A stretch of DNA of 64,000 bases from Myotis daubentonii (Eukaryota; Chordata; Mammalia; Chiroptera; Vespertilionidae): positions 41,811,167 through 41,875,166 of the forward strand of contig NC_081850.1 in assembly GCF_963259705.1 (NCBI RefSeq), given 5' to 3'. The notes beneath the pieces were generated by a model, which was not told where the DNA came from, did no database searches, and was given only the letters and a program-made list of their open reading frames with translations. Shown piece after piece: positions 45,803 to 58,490 of this stretch. Numbering within the stretch: the first letter of the stretch is position 1; each line of letters begins with the position of its first letter. A program made the translations under genes and the position numbers.

Positions 45803-46674
45803 TATGTGAATTTAACCTAAACATCTTTTAATATTGATAAGATGGTATTAACGATGAGCACAACTCACCTATAATTTCAAAATTACTTGCTCCACTAAAA
45901 ATCAAAAGCAAGACACATAAATGATTCTTTCCTTCAATGAGGTGGGCTTCAGTTTCTCTTACATGATCCTCTCAGAGTCCTGTAGATGTGCACTGCTTGC
46001 CATGATTCTATCTAAAGATACGTTATCATAATTAGGCCTGAAACCTAGTATGAGGCAGGGGTCTTAGCTTCCCATCTGCGGAATAGGCATGAAACTGTGA
46101 TTCCTCAGTCTCTGAGTAAAATTACAGATGATGTTGCTTACAATAGATGCAACGTCCCCTCCATTCTTGTGTAAGAGAATTAGTCATGCTCTTCCTCACA
46201 CTCCCAGTGGACAGAACCAGGAGAAGAAAGATTAGAACCAAATTGCAGCACTGGAAATTTCCAACTCCCTGGGATGCCTTCATTGAATCTTTTCTAGAAA
46301 CATGAAGAATGTGTTATTTTTGCTCATTACCATTCCCAGCATTATATGTTTCTCTAGCTCTTGTCCTAAATGGCAATCAAAAAGAGGATTGAAATATCAG
46401 GGGACATCTTGGATAAAGTAACCACATTCCCTTGAAAGATACTCAAAGTAAATATTTTTTCATAAATGCTATGAGCCTAAAGAATCACACATACTTTGAC
46501 ATTTGTCTATAAGTACCCACTAAATGAATACCAGTTTAACATTTGAAACCTTTTATGTTGGGTACAAAATAACATTTTAAGACTTAATGTGCCATGTCTA
46601 TGCACAAAATTAGAAACATTCAAAACAGCATTGTAATAGTTTTATATTCTGGAATGAATTTCTGGTAATATATT
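45803..46674. other. unique AT-rich sequence
   Basis: No repeat or gene recognised. Confidence 0.5.
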
Positions 46675-47160
46675 TTTCTATTTTGAAATAATGTTAGACT
46701 TAAAGGAAGGTGAAAAAATAATACAGAGAGTTCACATATACCCGTCACCCAACTTCCTCTAATGTTAACAATTTATATAACCACAGTACTGCGATCAAAA
46801 GCAGGAAATTTACATTGGTACAATATTATTAACTAAATTACAGACTTTATTCAAAATTTACCAATTTGTCCTCTAATGACCTTTTTCTTTTCCAGGATCC
46901 AATCCAGAAGGCCACATTTTATTTTATTGATGTGCCTCTCTAATCTGTGAACATCTCTCACACTTTCTTACCTTTAACATTTTCGGTAACTGCTGGTTGA
47001 ATATTACGTAGAATGTCACTCAACTCAGTTTGGCTTTGTCTGATGTTTTCTCATGAATAGATTGATGATATGCATTTTTGACCAGAATATCATAAAAGTG
47101 ATGTTGTGTCCTTTCAATGCATTATGTCAGAGGCTGGTGCATGATGTCAATATGTCATAT
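46675..47160 (-). repeat. L1M LINE 3' region, antisense
   Basis: Starts with the reverse complement of an L1M tail (ttttgaaataatgttagact), then 'agagttcacatatacccgtc', 'ccaggatccaatccagaagg' and 'gtctgatgttttctcatgaa'. Homologous to the next copy at 47825. Confidence 0.8.
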
Positions 47161-47820
47161 TGCTCATGGTGACTGCCAGGATTGTTTGGTTCAGGTGGTA
47201 TCTTCAAAATCAATAGTAATCTTGACTCTGCTATCCTTGAGCCAGTGAAACTGTACCCAAATTCAAACCTTCTAATATACTGCATATTCAAATCTGCTAT
47301 CCTGTTGTGCACCTAATTATAGGTTAGGTGTGACTCCACATCTTACCTGAGAGGACATGCTAGAATACTACTCTAGGTATCTCAAAGCTAGATCTAGGGA
47401 AGCAGAAATTTAAGTCGACTTCATCATGCACTCTGACCCCTACAAACTTCTCAGTATGTGCATATATATATTTTTATAGATTTAATATGTGACATTATAT
47501 GATATATTTTATGTCAAGATTACCAAGTAAGTTATAAATTTGCATTTGTGAATCCCAACTAAGAGCAGAGTTAGGGCTCTGAGTGCTCTGGGAGGCACCC
47601 TGATCACTCTCCTTCTGGTTTATCCCCCACTAGACCTGAGGCGGTCATCTTTTCTTCTTCCCCAGCCCTTACCGAGATGCCTCATGTGGCTCTGACGCAA
47701 TCAAAGGGTCGAATAGCAGGATCATCATTCTTAGTAGACAGCAGTTAACATGGTAATTCAAATCCCTATCAGTTAAAGTCCTGGCAGAAATTAGACAACA
47801 CAGCTTCAATTTTTGGAAAC
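47161..47820. other. mostly unique sequence
   Basis: Continuation of the L1M is possible for the first 100 bp or so. The remainder is unrecognised. Confidence 0.4.
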
Positions 47821-47824
47821 TCTA

Positions 47825-48480
47825 TTTAAATTATTTTTATTTTTTGACTTTGAAAAAGTTTCCAATTTACACAAAAGTTGCACAATAGTATAAAATACTC
47901 CTATATACACTTCACCCAGATTTCCCAATTGTTAACACTTTATCACTATTGCTTTCTCATTCCTTCTCCCTCTCTCTCCTTCTCCCCCTCCTTCTCACTC
48001 CCCTATATATACACACCTTTTTTCCCGTTCCACTTGAAAGTCAGGTGAAGACATGATGTTCCTTTACTTTCCTAAATATTTTAATGTGCATTCCTAGCAA
48101 TAAGGCCATTATCTCATATAACCACAGTACAATCATCAAAATTGAGAGATTAGCCGTGATACATTACTATAACCTAATGCACAGGCCTTACTTATAGTTC
48201 ACCTATTTTCCCAATAATGTCCTTAATAGAAAAAAAGTAATACTCTTATCTGGAGTCCAATACGGGATCACATGTTACATTTGGGTGCTGTGTCTCTTTA
48301 GTCTCCTTTAATATGGAAATTTCCCCAGTCTGCTTTTTTTCTTTCATGGCATTGACATTTTAAAGTATAAAGGCCAGTTATTTCATAAACAGTTCCTTAA
48401 TTTGGTTTTGTCTGATAAATCCTTGTGATTAGATTGAAGTGCATTTTTGACGGTGACATGTCTTGAAGAGACTCATACTA
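47825..48480 (-). repeat. L1M LINE 3' region, antisense
   Basis: 'acaaaagttgcacaatagta', 'tatacacttcacccagattt', 'ccaattgttaacactttatc', 'ataaccacagtacaatcatc', 'gtgtctctttagtctccttt' and 'ttggttttgtctgataaatc' follow the same old L1 3'UTR as 46675-47160. Confidence 0.82.
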
Positions 48481-48945
48481 AAGGGACAATGTACATAGGG
48501 ATGGGAAGGATTAAGGAAACCATCAAGGGATGCAGAGGGACTTAGAACTAGCAAAAGAGGAAGTGGTTACATACCTGCCGGGAACTGTTAGGAGCTAGAG
48601 TTGGAACCTTGTGGGGATGGATTTGGGGGGGGGCAGGGGGTGGTTGAGAAGAGCAATAGTCTTAGAGGAAGGTAGGTACTGCGAGAGCTGTGGGAGTTGA
48701 AGTGGGTGTCTCTCAATGTCTGAATTCCACAAGAAACTGGAAAGCAAGGAAGACCGGTGATGTAGTTCATAAATGCCAGCCCCCTGAGGCCCAAAACAGG
48801 CAAAGAAAAACAGAATGGATCTGGTAGGCAAATAGAGAAAAGCCACTGCAAAATTTAAGATTCATAGTTCTCATTCCTCCTCTTACAATCAACACATTCC
48901 ATCAAGATGCAATACATAATGTTCTAGACAATAAACTATAAAGGA
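48481..48945. other. unique intergenic sequence
   Basis: G-rich tract at 48625-48645. Paired minus-strand frames at 48588-48851 arise from its C-rich complement and are not supported as genes. Confidence 0.5.
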
Positions 48946-48949
48946 TTTT

Positions 48950-49135
48950 AAACTATGAATCAGAAGACTTGGGCTCAGTTGCTAGCATCACATCTTTCTA
49001 GCATGTCACCTTAGGCCAGATGCTTATCTCTTTGAGTCTCTGTAAAATCAGCATCTTAACATCTGTCTCTCTATTTCATGGTGTCATTGCAAAGATTATT
49101 ATCAAGATATATAATAGGTGTAGGCCTATGAAGTT
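48950..49135 (+). repeat. MIR SINE
   Basis: 'gaatcagaagacttgggctc' 'agttgctagcatcacatc', 'cttatctctttgagtctctg', 'gcaaagattattatcaagat'. Confidence 0.7.
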
Positions 49136-50525
49136 AGCCACAAGTTGTTAACTTAGAGCAAAAGTAAATGAAGCACAATAATTTTTGTTTATGCCTCATG
49201 TTTAAAGTGAGAATGCCTTGCCTCTTTATTACTAGTAGACCTGTGTTCTAAGAAAACCATTTTCTCTTGCGGATGCTTTTCTTGGATTTACCATATTACT
49301 CTTCCTTGTGAATAGCATAAATCGTAAAAAGCTGTAACTTGGAAGCACACCATTTTCTCCCATGTGGAGATATTACTGAAAAGAATTGAACTTGTTTTGA
49401 CTGCTCTATCCCTTGTTTTCTTTTCTTTTTGCCCTTTTGCATTTCTGCAGTCACTCCTTTGTATAGTTGACTATGATTCTTTCAATAGTCAGTATACATA
49501 CAATTGCTGGAAAGTAGAAAGAATGAATGTAAACATGAATTTTATGTAAGTATCCTTTTTAAAAACAGCATCCACTGGGATTTAAAAAGAGGACTTAAAA
49601 ATTAAAAAAAGAAGATTTTTTAAGGGAAGTGGAAAAACAGAACTAAAAATGGGATGGGACAAAGCACTGAGAGGTTGAGATTTGAAGGATCTCAATCTCC
49701 GTTCTAGTGTCTTTTTTAAGGATGGAAAGCTGCCAGGAGTTTAGGCTTGGGTTGGTGGCATAGAGAAGTGTGGCTTTTTGATAGGCAGCAAACATTCAGA
49801 ACATCTTTCTACTTAGCAGCTTCTCAGTGAATATTGGCTCACTGACATCTCAGAGCAGTGAGGACTCTCAAAAGAATATATCTTTAATGTAATGGGCACT
49901 GGTCAGACACATGAAAAGATAATAAGGCATATCTTTAAACTTTCCAATATTATTGTTAAATGTCTGTCAGTGGTGTTACCTATTTTCTGTTACTTGAATC
50001 TGGTATTCAGGACCTAACAACATAAATGCCAAATATCAGTATAATTCTCACCTGAAAGCACCCACCCTTTGCAAAGACATGCCACAATGTACGCACTCAG
50101 AAGAGAGCCTCCATTTACTCACAAGTTTGTGCAAATACAGTTACGGTTTGAGAATTTCTGGAGAGAACAAATGGGTTGCTCTTACCTATTTCTTCTTTGA
50201 TTTAACATTTAGCATCCTTGGGTAGAATGAATTTTTGAGACATACAGACATCAAACTCAGAAAGTTGATTTGCTCAGCTTTTGCTTTAGCAGGCTAACAC
50301 AAGAATCAGGTTTTACCATAAGCAATCTGTATCTTAGAGATCAGTGTGATTTTGTTTTTAAAGATACCCCACTTTGTGCGCACTCACATGACCCCTCAGC
50401 AATAAAATTTAGAGAATGTGAAGTCAAGATAAAGGTTATGTACCTTTATGTTTCTTCAAAACGTGGAATCTAAAAGCTTGTCAATAGCTTTAAAACATGC
50501 CTTTCCTTTAAAAGCATGTTCTTTT
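49136..50525. other. unique AT-rich sequence
   Basis: No repeat or gene recognised. Confidence 0.5.
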
Positions 50526-50537
50526 CCCTACATTTTC

Positions 50538-50755
50538 TTTTTTTAAATATATTTTATTGATTTTTTACAGAGAAGAAGGGAGAGGGATAGAGAGTTAGAA
50601 ACATCAATGAGAGAGAAACATCGATCAGCTGCCTCCTGCACGTCCCCCAGTGGGGATGTGCCCACAACCAAGGTACATGCCCTTGACCGGAATCGAAACT
50701 GGGACCCTTGAGTCCGCAGGCCGACGCTCTATCCACTGAGCCAAACCGGTTCGGC
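50538..50755 (-). repeat. VES SINE, antisense
   Basis: Nearly consensus copy ending 'gagccaaaccggttcggc'. Exact 12-bp TSD ccctacattttc (50526-50537, 50756-50767). Probably among the youngest insertions here. Confidence 0.97.
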
Positions 50756-50767
50756 CCCTACATTTTC

Positions 50768-53500
50768 ATCTAAACTTTTTTGCTTGTATGTTGGCAAAAT
50801 AAGTCTCCTTCAGGTTATATGCGACTGACCTATGGATATTCTGTCAGTGAGGTCAAGTTTTATCATTTACACTTCGGCATAAGTCACAGTCCCCTTCATG
50901 ATATCCTCTAGCATGAATATCACAATTGCCTAATTCGAATGAAACTGCTCTGATTAGAGAAAAGTGCTCTTTGAATAAGATGTTCTGATGATCTCTAATC
51001 CTCAAATTCCCTGCTAAAAAGGTTCTAAAACTACTTCATGCATTGTAATTTGCTCTCAAGCACTGACTGAGTATTAATGAAAAAGGCCATAGTCATCTAT
51101 CTATTTGTTACCTCCTGAGAGAGGTGGAATAGTGCCAACCCAGGGATAAATCTGTTCTCTTTTTCTTCTGTCCCCTGTTCCCTCAAATGCTGAAAGGAGG
51201 AGTGAAATGATAATATTCAAGACCAGGGAGATGCATTCGCCAAAATAGTCTCTCCATTAATGCCTTTCATCAAAAGTTTTTACAACTCTTTGACTTTTTC
51301 TGGCTTTGTGAAATCTAAACTTTTAAAGTTAAATTCTCAAAATAATCATGCTTTATACAGCTGTCGGGAAGTTATGAGATAATGTATATATTATTTATGT
51401 TTTTTTCCATTATTTTATTGGTAGTGTTAGTTTCATTAACTTGCCTATACTATTATTAACAGTTTTCTGTTTCTATAGTTATCTTTCTTATAACTTCCTC
51501 CCCAATATTCATCTTCTATAAGTCTTCAAGGCTTCAGATGACCCCTTCCTAGGTTAACTGGAGAAAGTGGGGTAAGATGTAAGGCTAACAGCCCCGATTA
51601 AATCAGAGAACTCATCAATGTTTCAGTAAGTCGGCCATTTTGATATTGTCACTTGATATGAATTATCTTCCTATGCGGGAACCTAAAATTCCCCAGAAGC
51701 TTCTGCTCAAAGAAGTATGGTCTCTGTGTTATTATGGCGTTCCAAAAAGCTGCTGCTTACCTGCCTCATTTGGGACAGGGGTGCCGTCTTTCTAACAGGA
51801 CCCTCTTGTCCGAGAAAAGCTGGGTAGGTTTCAAGGGAAGAGGAGCAAAGATTCATTTGAGACAAAATAAAATTGGACCTTTGCATTGTTTATATTGGTA
51901 ATTAAGCCCACATAGCCAAGATAGGAAAAAGAAGTCAGAGCAGGTAATGGCATGGAATGAAACGTAGATCTCCTCAAAGTCATAGCTCTGAGGAACAGGC
52001 ACATGATAAGTGTGGGGGGAAATGATGACAAGGATCTCCACAGAAGCCATAATGTTGATGGGTACCACCTTTCCAAAGCCATGGCACATAGCGAATTTAA
52101 TTCACCACCATAGCATCCCCCCTCCCCATTCTGAAACTTGGCTGCTAGCTTTAACAAAAATAATTTCCACTCATGAAATACAAAGGCTCAGCAGTCCTGT
52201 TTTCAATATTCGAAAAAAGCACATCCCTTCCCTTGAGCGAGTGGATGCTTTTATACAGATGTATTGGAAAGACTGTGCTTCCTTGGAATGGAGTGTCATG
52301 AAAGAAAACACATTTTGGCCAACTACAGAGCAAACATCAGGAACTGTCAGATGACTTGTCAGTCATTGAGGTTTTTAGGCCTAGTGTCATTTTATTTTTA
52401 TAACCCAGGGTTTTCCCAGCTCAGAAGGCTTTCTATGTGTTCATTAGCCATAAATCTGTAATTTAAATGTATAAGTATCTCCTGTTTCATAATCTCTTAC
52501 ATCATTTCCATTAAATAGTTTCCATTTCTTTCTGCTCTCAATACTCCAGATAGAGTCTAAATATACCAAACTCTTATAATACCTTTCACATGTTAAAAGT
52601 GTGCAGTTTTGCTGAACAAAACAAAATAAAATAAAATTCAGCACTGGACAGCACTCCCCAAAGCTGCTTGATTCAGGTGAAAAGGATTGTTTCCATATTG
52701 GCCTGCAGGATATATTTATGTAAATGTTCTGAAAATAGAAACCCAGCAATATTACTGTGAGGATTTTTAGTGTTGTTTTTTTTTTTAGGTCATTACATTG
52801 GGGATAGAGAGATGTCACCTAGTAATGATGAAAACTAGCAAAATAAATATGACTATGAAATTAGCAATAATTTTTCCCCCAGAAAAATAAACCAGAAACT
52901 TGTCTTAAAAAATGTTAGAGTAATTTGAATTAGTATTTTTACTGAGAGTGAATGAACAGTTAAAATATAACTCTAAAATTGTGTTTCTAAATATAAATAT
53001 ATATTTTAAATAATTTGTAGTTTCCTCAGAATATTTATAGTGTCCCAATTCTAAAGCTATGAAAATCCTTCATCTTTTACCAAATATTAAAAATCATAAA
53101 CCTCAAAAAAGTCCTCATTATAAAAAATACTCTCTTAAGAACACATAAGAAATACACTCCCAGTTAGACATTACAGTGAATGTACCAACATTAAGGCTTT
53201 TGTTAGTTGAAGAGGTTGTTCCTAGAATGGATATAAACTATTGAGAAGTTACTGTGTGACTAAACCATATATCAATCTACCTCAGTCACAGCACACAAGT
53301 GGAAAAGAATTTTAATGAACCACAATAAAGTGAAATTATTATCATAGTCTAATTTTTCTTGATTTCATTAATGAATGCAATGACCTGCTTACCATTATTT
53401 CAAGCTTTAGCTTATAAAGCTTGTTCATATTTTTCTTAGTTTTTATAAATAGATAAGAGCCATTTTTTGTTATTGTTAAAAGGGCCATGGCAAAGGCATT
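50768..53500. other. unique sequence, no repeat seen
   Basis: About 2.7 kb with no recognised family. Minus-strand frames at 51831-52157, 51853-52089 and 52151-52333 lie close together in different frames. A decayed processed pseudogene is possible, but I cannot identify a parent gene. Confidence 0.4.
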
Positions 53501-53503
53501 AAG

Positions 53504-53580
53504 AATGTGTGTGTGTGTGTGTGTGTGTGTATACATATATGTATATATATTAAAGTGTATAATATATATATATTAAAGTG
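53504..53580 (+). repeat. (GT)n/(TA)n microsatellite
   Basis: GT units from about 53504 to 53530, then TA-rich sequence with a repeated 'tatatattaaagtgtata' block (twice). Confidence 0.93.
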
Positions 53581-54049
53581 TATACTATAGCCATAGTCAA
53601 GGTTTATTAGAAATGTCAATGTTATTTTTTGCTAAAGTTCATTCTAATGACAGTTTAAAAAGTGAGACCAATTCAAGAGTGTTTATTACATACAGAAAAC
53701 GGTAACAACTTTGTAGGAAAGTGACATTGCACTTTACGGTGTCACTGGGGAGACGATTGTTTACTAGTAAATGTGACGTGTTGCTTTAAAATAGCATGTA
53801 GAAACCAGACAGAGATGCCTTAGCTCAAAGGTGAACTGTTGCTGTTGTTGTGAGCCCCTAGTCATCCTTGAAATAACCTGGAAGCTACAAAAACGGTCTA
53901 CAAAATTAAGAAGTTTTGATATTCTTGTTTATAAATAATTTAAAATACCTCGGGGAACTTATAAAGAGAAAACTATACACTACATTTTTCATAAATGTGA
54001 CTCCATGGCAGCTGCAATGCAAATGCAAATGTCTCTCTTTGGCTGTACA
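53581..54049. other. unique intergenic sequence
   Basis: No repeat recognised. Confidence 0.5.
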
Positions 54050-54051
54050 TA

Positions 54052-54177
54052 CAGGGTGGGCAAAAGTGGGTTTACATTTGTGAGTACACGAAACACAGTT
54101 TATTCTTGTATTGTTATCTATTAATTACTGTATTATTTTCCATATTAACAACTAGAAGCCTACTTTTGCCCACCCTG
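54052..54177. mobile_element. mariner-like MITE, 126 bp
   Basis: Inverted ends cagggtgggcaaaagtgggt and (other strand) cagggtgggcaaaagtaggc, flanked by TA on both sides (54050-54051, 54178-54179), the Tc1/mariner target. There is no transposase; the interior is AT-rich. Confidence 0.88.
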
Positions 54178-54179
54178 TA

Positions 54180-55058
54180 AATAAAGCCAAATATCCAGCA
54201 TGTTTAATTAAAAATTGAGCTCTGTGTTTTCTCCACCAAATATTTGGAAACATTCAAAATTTTTATTCTGTTGTTTTCCAGACCTCATTAAAGTGTTTAT
54301 TAAGATCATCACTTTTGTTCTTCCACTCTCTCCCATATAACCTAAAAAGGAACAGCATATATATTCCAATCATTTATAACTTCAGTTGATATTTTTTAGG
54401 GCTAATAAAATTACATCAGTCTTATAACACTGAAATCCTTTCTTCCCATTAAGTCTTTTTTTAGGAGTGACAGAGAATAATCAACAAAATAAATATAATT
54501 CCTTAGAAGTTAAGGTTATTTTTAATAAAAGGAATTTCTTTATAAGCTTTTGTCAGATAGCTTTGTTGTATACTTTCTCACTTAATATATCATTGCATGC
54601 TATTATTTGTTAAATTAATAGAATTCTGCATGTAGGCATATATGTGCTGAATGTCTAAATAAATATGCATTTGTCATCTTTAATGTATTTTAATTTGGCT
54701 GATATACCCTTAAAAAAGCTTCCAGCATATTTGCATAATTAAGCATACTATTATGATAAACCATTTCAAGGAAATAATTTGGTCTTATCATCATAATATA
54801 TTTATTTATTTTACTCTGTATATTCAGAGTGTATTTGTGAAAGGAATTGGGGATAGAAAAGACCAGCTCTGGTTCATGAAGGGAGGTGAAATGTTATTTT
54901 AATTAATCTTGTGTTATGCCAAAAAAGAGTAATTATGTAATAAATATTAAACATGACTGGTACAATTTTGAGAAGCAAGATTATCCTATACTTCCTCGCT
55001 TTCACATAAAAAAAGATTTCTAGAAGGTGGTATTGATTGGGACTGTAGTGTGCCACAG

Positions 55059-55060
<2 letters not shown>
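54180..55060. other. unique AT-rich sequence
   Basis: Very AT-rich; nothing recognised. Confidence 0.5.

Positions 55061-55090
<30 letters not shown>
55061..55090 (+). repeat. (GT)n microsatellite
   Basis: Fifteen GT units. Confidence 0.96.
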
Positions 55091-55093
<3 letters not shown>

Positions 55094-55560
55094 AAATGTG
55101 TCTATTTCTGCAATTCACCATGAGCCTCATAGTGTTCAAACCATATCCTTTGATTAGTTCTTACTCTCCCTCCAGATTATGTCACCATAACATATGTGAA
55201 GGTTAATGAGCAAAAGGATCTTTTGAAAGGATATTTAAAATTTTTATTATTAATATTTTAAAAATAAACAGAAATGTGTAAATCCTGGGAACCACAATAC
55301 TGGTAAACTAATAATAAATAATAATATAGTGATAAATTAATGTTAAATGCTAATGTTTTTTAGCTTGATGGATAGAAAGAAAATTCATGAACAAACTAGA
55401 AAATAATTTAACCTTTGGAGAAATGCATGCATTAAAGTTTATCCCCAGGCTCTCAGTCAGTACTGTTGTTGTTGGTGACATCGTGTGGTTGGTGTTGGTA
55501 TCGACAACAAAGGCAGAGAGTTTCCTAAAAATAGTTGAATTACTCTGTTAGCAAATTTTA
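55091..55560. other. unique AT-rich sequence
   Basis: Nothing recognised. Confidence 0.5.
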
Positions 55561-55564
55561 ATTA

Positions 55565-55905
55565 TACAGTGCAATGTTATCGGCTATGTCATACATTGCA
55601 TCCTCAGGTCTTATTTATCTAATAAATGAATGCGTGTACCCTTTTACCAACATCTCCCTATTTCCCCTCCCCCTGCCTTCCCCGCCCAGGCCCTGGCAAC
55701 CACTTTTCTATTCTCTGTTTCTACTATTTAATTTAAATGTTCTCACACATACACACAAAAAGATAAGTATGTGAGGTAATGGGTGTGATAACTTGATAAG
55801 CAGACCCTTTTCACATTGTATTCATATATAAAATTATCACATTGCAAACTTTTTAAGTATCTTACAATTTTATTTGTCAATTATTCTCAATAAAGCTGGA
55901 AAAAC
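55565..55905 (+). repeat. L1 3' end with 5' inversion
   Basis: 55735-55905 is the L1 3' end in sense (atgtgaggtaatgggtgtga, 'caattattctcaataaagct' 'ggaaaaa'). The piece before it, about 55565-55727, is the adjoining upstream L1 segment in antisense (accaacatctccctatttcc, 'ggccctggcaaccacttttc'). The switch is at about 55728, the arrangement left by twin priming. Confidence 0.8.
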
Positions 55906-56715
55906 ATACTGTTCAGCAAAGTAAAAGGTCTTAAATAGATATTACCTAAATTAAATTTGAAACAAAGCACTTTACCTATGTCATGACTAATAATTTGTCC
56001 CTCAAATGATAGACTGCTTTTAGAATAATATGCAGATGCTTGTGAGAATTGATGAGTCATAGTACTACATGCAGAATACACAGAGGAAGTTATTTTTATT
56101 GCAGCACTTGCTCCTTTTCATAAAAAAAGCTAACATTTTAAATTACTACTAGAGTTGGGTATTAGGTCTCCTCAAAAGAGGGTAGAGTTCTCTATTCACT
56201 ATCTCATATTTTTATGTGAAAAATGTTATCACTATTGAAAGCATTTTAGAAACTAAATTTTTACCCCTTTTTTCACTTACATTGCCTATGATATTTTAAT
56301 CAAATATTACCACTTCTGGAAAACATCTAAGATCACCCAAAGTTTAGAAATGTCTTGTCATAATTCCCTTTTCCATTCATAATAGACAAAAAGTAAAAAA
56401 ATAAAATAAAAATTGAATTTTAAAATTCCTTACATGAGTATGCTGGTATCTAAACGTAACTTTCTCGTCTGCAATGCCATCCTGCATGCAGTTTGATGAG
56501 CGGGGAGGGCGCTGACATTAATCAGCCCCATTCTCCCGGAGGAAGGGCAAGGCCGGGGCGCAGGGTGGTCAGCACAGGTGTCAGAAGGGCTCGCTGAGCC
56601 CTCTTTCTGCCACACAGCAAAGAGGTGATGATTCCTTCAGTCAACATTCCTGGGGTTGTTCCCATCTCTGCACCTCTTCCTCCCACCTGTGGCTCTTACC
56701 TGTCCCCACCTTACA
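55906..56715. other. unique intergenic sequence
   Basis: AT-rich to 56420. Then a GC-richer stretch (56440-56640) has a few CpGs and 'gctgacattaatcagcccca', possibly conserved. No exon supported. Confidence 0.4.
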
Positions 56716-56718
56716 TTA

Positions 56719-56848
56719 CCTATAATAATAAAAGGGCAATATGCTAATTAGACCGAACACCCAACCAACCATCCGGACGCCCTTCCTGACAAAGCCGGGG
56801 CGATGAGGGCCGAGCCCCTTGCACGAATTTCGTGCATCAGGCCTCCAG
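56719..56848 (+). mobile_element. short HeliBat Helitron
   Basis: 130 bp in sense: starts CCTATAATAATAAAAGGG after host A (the canonical first T has mutated), with 'gctaattagaccgaacaccc'. The palindrome 'tgcacgaatttcgtgca' precedes a CCAG end (CTAG mutated), followed by T. Confidence 0.92.
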
Positions 56849-57235
56849 TGTTGTATAATACAGAGCCCTCTAGGGACCCTTCTGCTCCTACCTGGGGAAG
56901 GATTTTTAATTCGACCACATCTCCACCTGAGATATCAATTTGCAACTTTTGCCAGGGTTTAGTGAATGCACATTCCCTAGAGGAACTCTCATTGTGCCAC
57001 AAGATACCAAATGAAAAGCTTTCCTTCTCTCTTTCTCTCTTTCAAATCCAGGCCTCTGGATTCAATGGGATGGGGAAGCACAGATAACATTTATTTACAT
57101 AGGCGATTGTCGCTGGTTGCAAAGGAAAATGGAAGTGATGGGTACTTTTGCATTCAAGAAAATGGGGTTGTCAGCTATGTCTCAAGACCGGAGTCACAGA
57201 AACACAATCTTTACTTGGCTATGAAAGTTCCTTAA
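56849..57235. other. unique intergenic sequence
   Basis: No repeat recognised. Overlapping 74-94-codon frames are unremarkable. Confidence 0.45.
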
Positions 57236-57239
57236 AGAA

Positions 57240-58490
57240 AGCACAGGGATGAAAGTCTTCTTCCCGAGCTGGGTGACTGAGGAAACCTGGGCTGTGCCTG
57301 CACCTGCAGGGCAGGCTATTTTTGGAGCGAGCCAAGACCTGTGGTTGCTTCTCGTCAGGGAGATGCCCCGCAGCGATAGGCGGTTATTGGACTGGTGGCA
57401 TTGGCAATTGATGAGGCGATGGTATCATCCTTGAAGTGCAGGTCACAGGAGGAAAAAAGGGTGATCTTGAGGGCAATGAGATACAAAACCAGCGGGAATC
57501 ACACTGCCATTGCCCGGAGCTCAATTAAAGGCCGTAAGGAAATACCCCTTGGAATATTTTTCCTTCCACCCTTGGGGCCAGCCTTGGGACAAACCAGCTA
57601 AATTCCACTGAAATCCCCTCTTCCTCACTAGGTTTCATTTAATTAGTTCATATGTTTCCAGGTGTAACAGGACCATGTTAAGTTCAAACAAGTCCCAATG
57701 CCACTTTCTCAAATACATTTCAATTCCTCCCCCCTTCCCCCCCCCGCCCCTGTGTGTGGCACAACGGATGAGAACTTCTAGAATTCAGAATTCGAGGAAA
57801 TGACTTCTCGAAGGACTTTTAGAATCAGCAAATGGTAGCTGAATTTGAAAGGGTAATTTTAACCCTTCAGAGTCTTCTGATTGCAGCTAACCAATACCTC
57901 ACCTCTTTTATATTAAATTGGTAATTCGTCCAGAAACCCCACTTTCCCAACCTATTAACATATTTAACAGGAAGCAAAAGTAATAATTTCTTTTTTATGT
58001 GTATTTCGACTACTGGAAAGATTGGCAAGTTTTTAAATGTGCTTTTTCCACATCTTAAGTCTCTCGGTTTTACTTTCTCAAACAGAGTAGGTGGCGCCGT
58101 TTCGGACATTTAATTAACTGGTACATCTTAGAGGGAATTCAAGCATGCTCTGTAACTGTTTTGAAGGGGCTAAAACATCAGACACTGACGAGGCGCCAAT
58201 CAGCCGCTTGTGAGTGTCACTTGTACAAGTGGATTTTCCCATTCGATTCTGGTTCCACTCTAAGTGATGACTTCAGCGCTTGGGTTGGTTCCATGGACGG
58301 CCAGGAAAGCACCCTGTTCTCTGAGCTCCATTTGCGACAACCTTCAACCAAAGGCAGGGCTTTTGTTGTGAGAAAAACACTGGGCTTAATGATCGCAGCA
58401 AACAGGACTGGGGTTTTATTGGTGTACTCTGTGTGACTGTGACAGTGTTGACATTAAATCAAATTCAATTAGCATGGGCCTGCTAATGAC
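57240..58490. promoter_or_regulatory. candidate conserved enhancer block C
   Basis: About 1.25 kb with no recognised repeat except a C-rich run at 57728-57746. It carries paired motif clusters such as 'ggcattggcaattgatgagg' (57397-57416), 'gctcaattaaaggccgtaag' and, at 58450-58490, 'aaattcaattagcatgggcc' 'tgctaatgac'. Composition and motif density suggest a developmental enhancer. Conservation was not tested. Confidence 0.35.
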
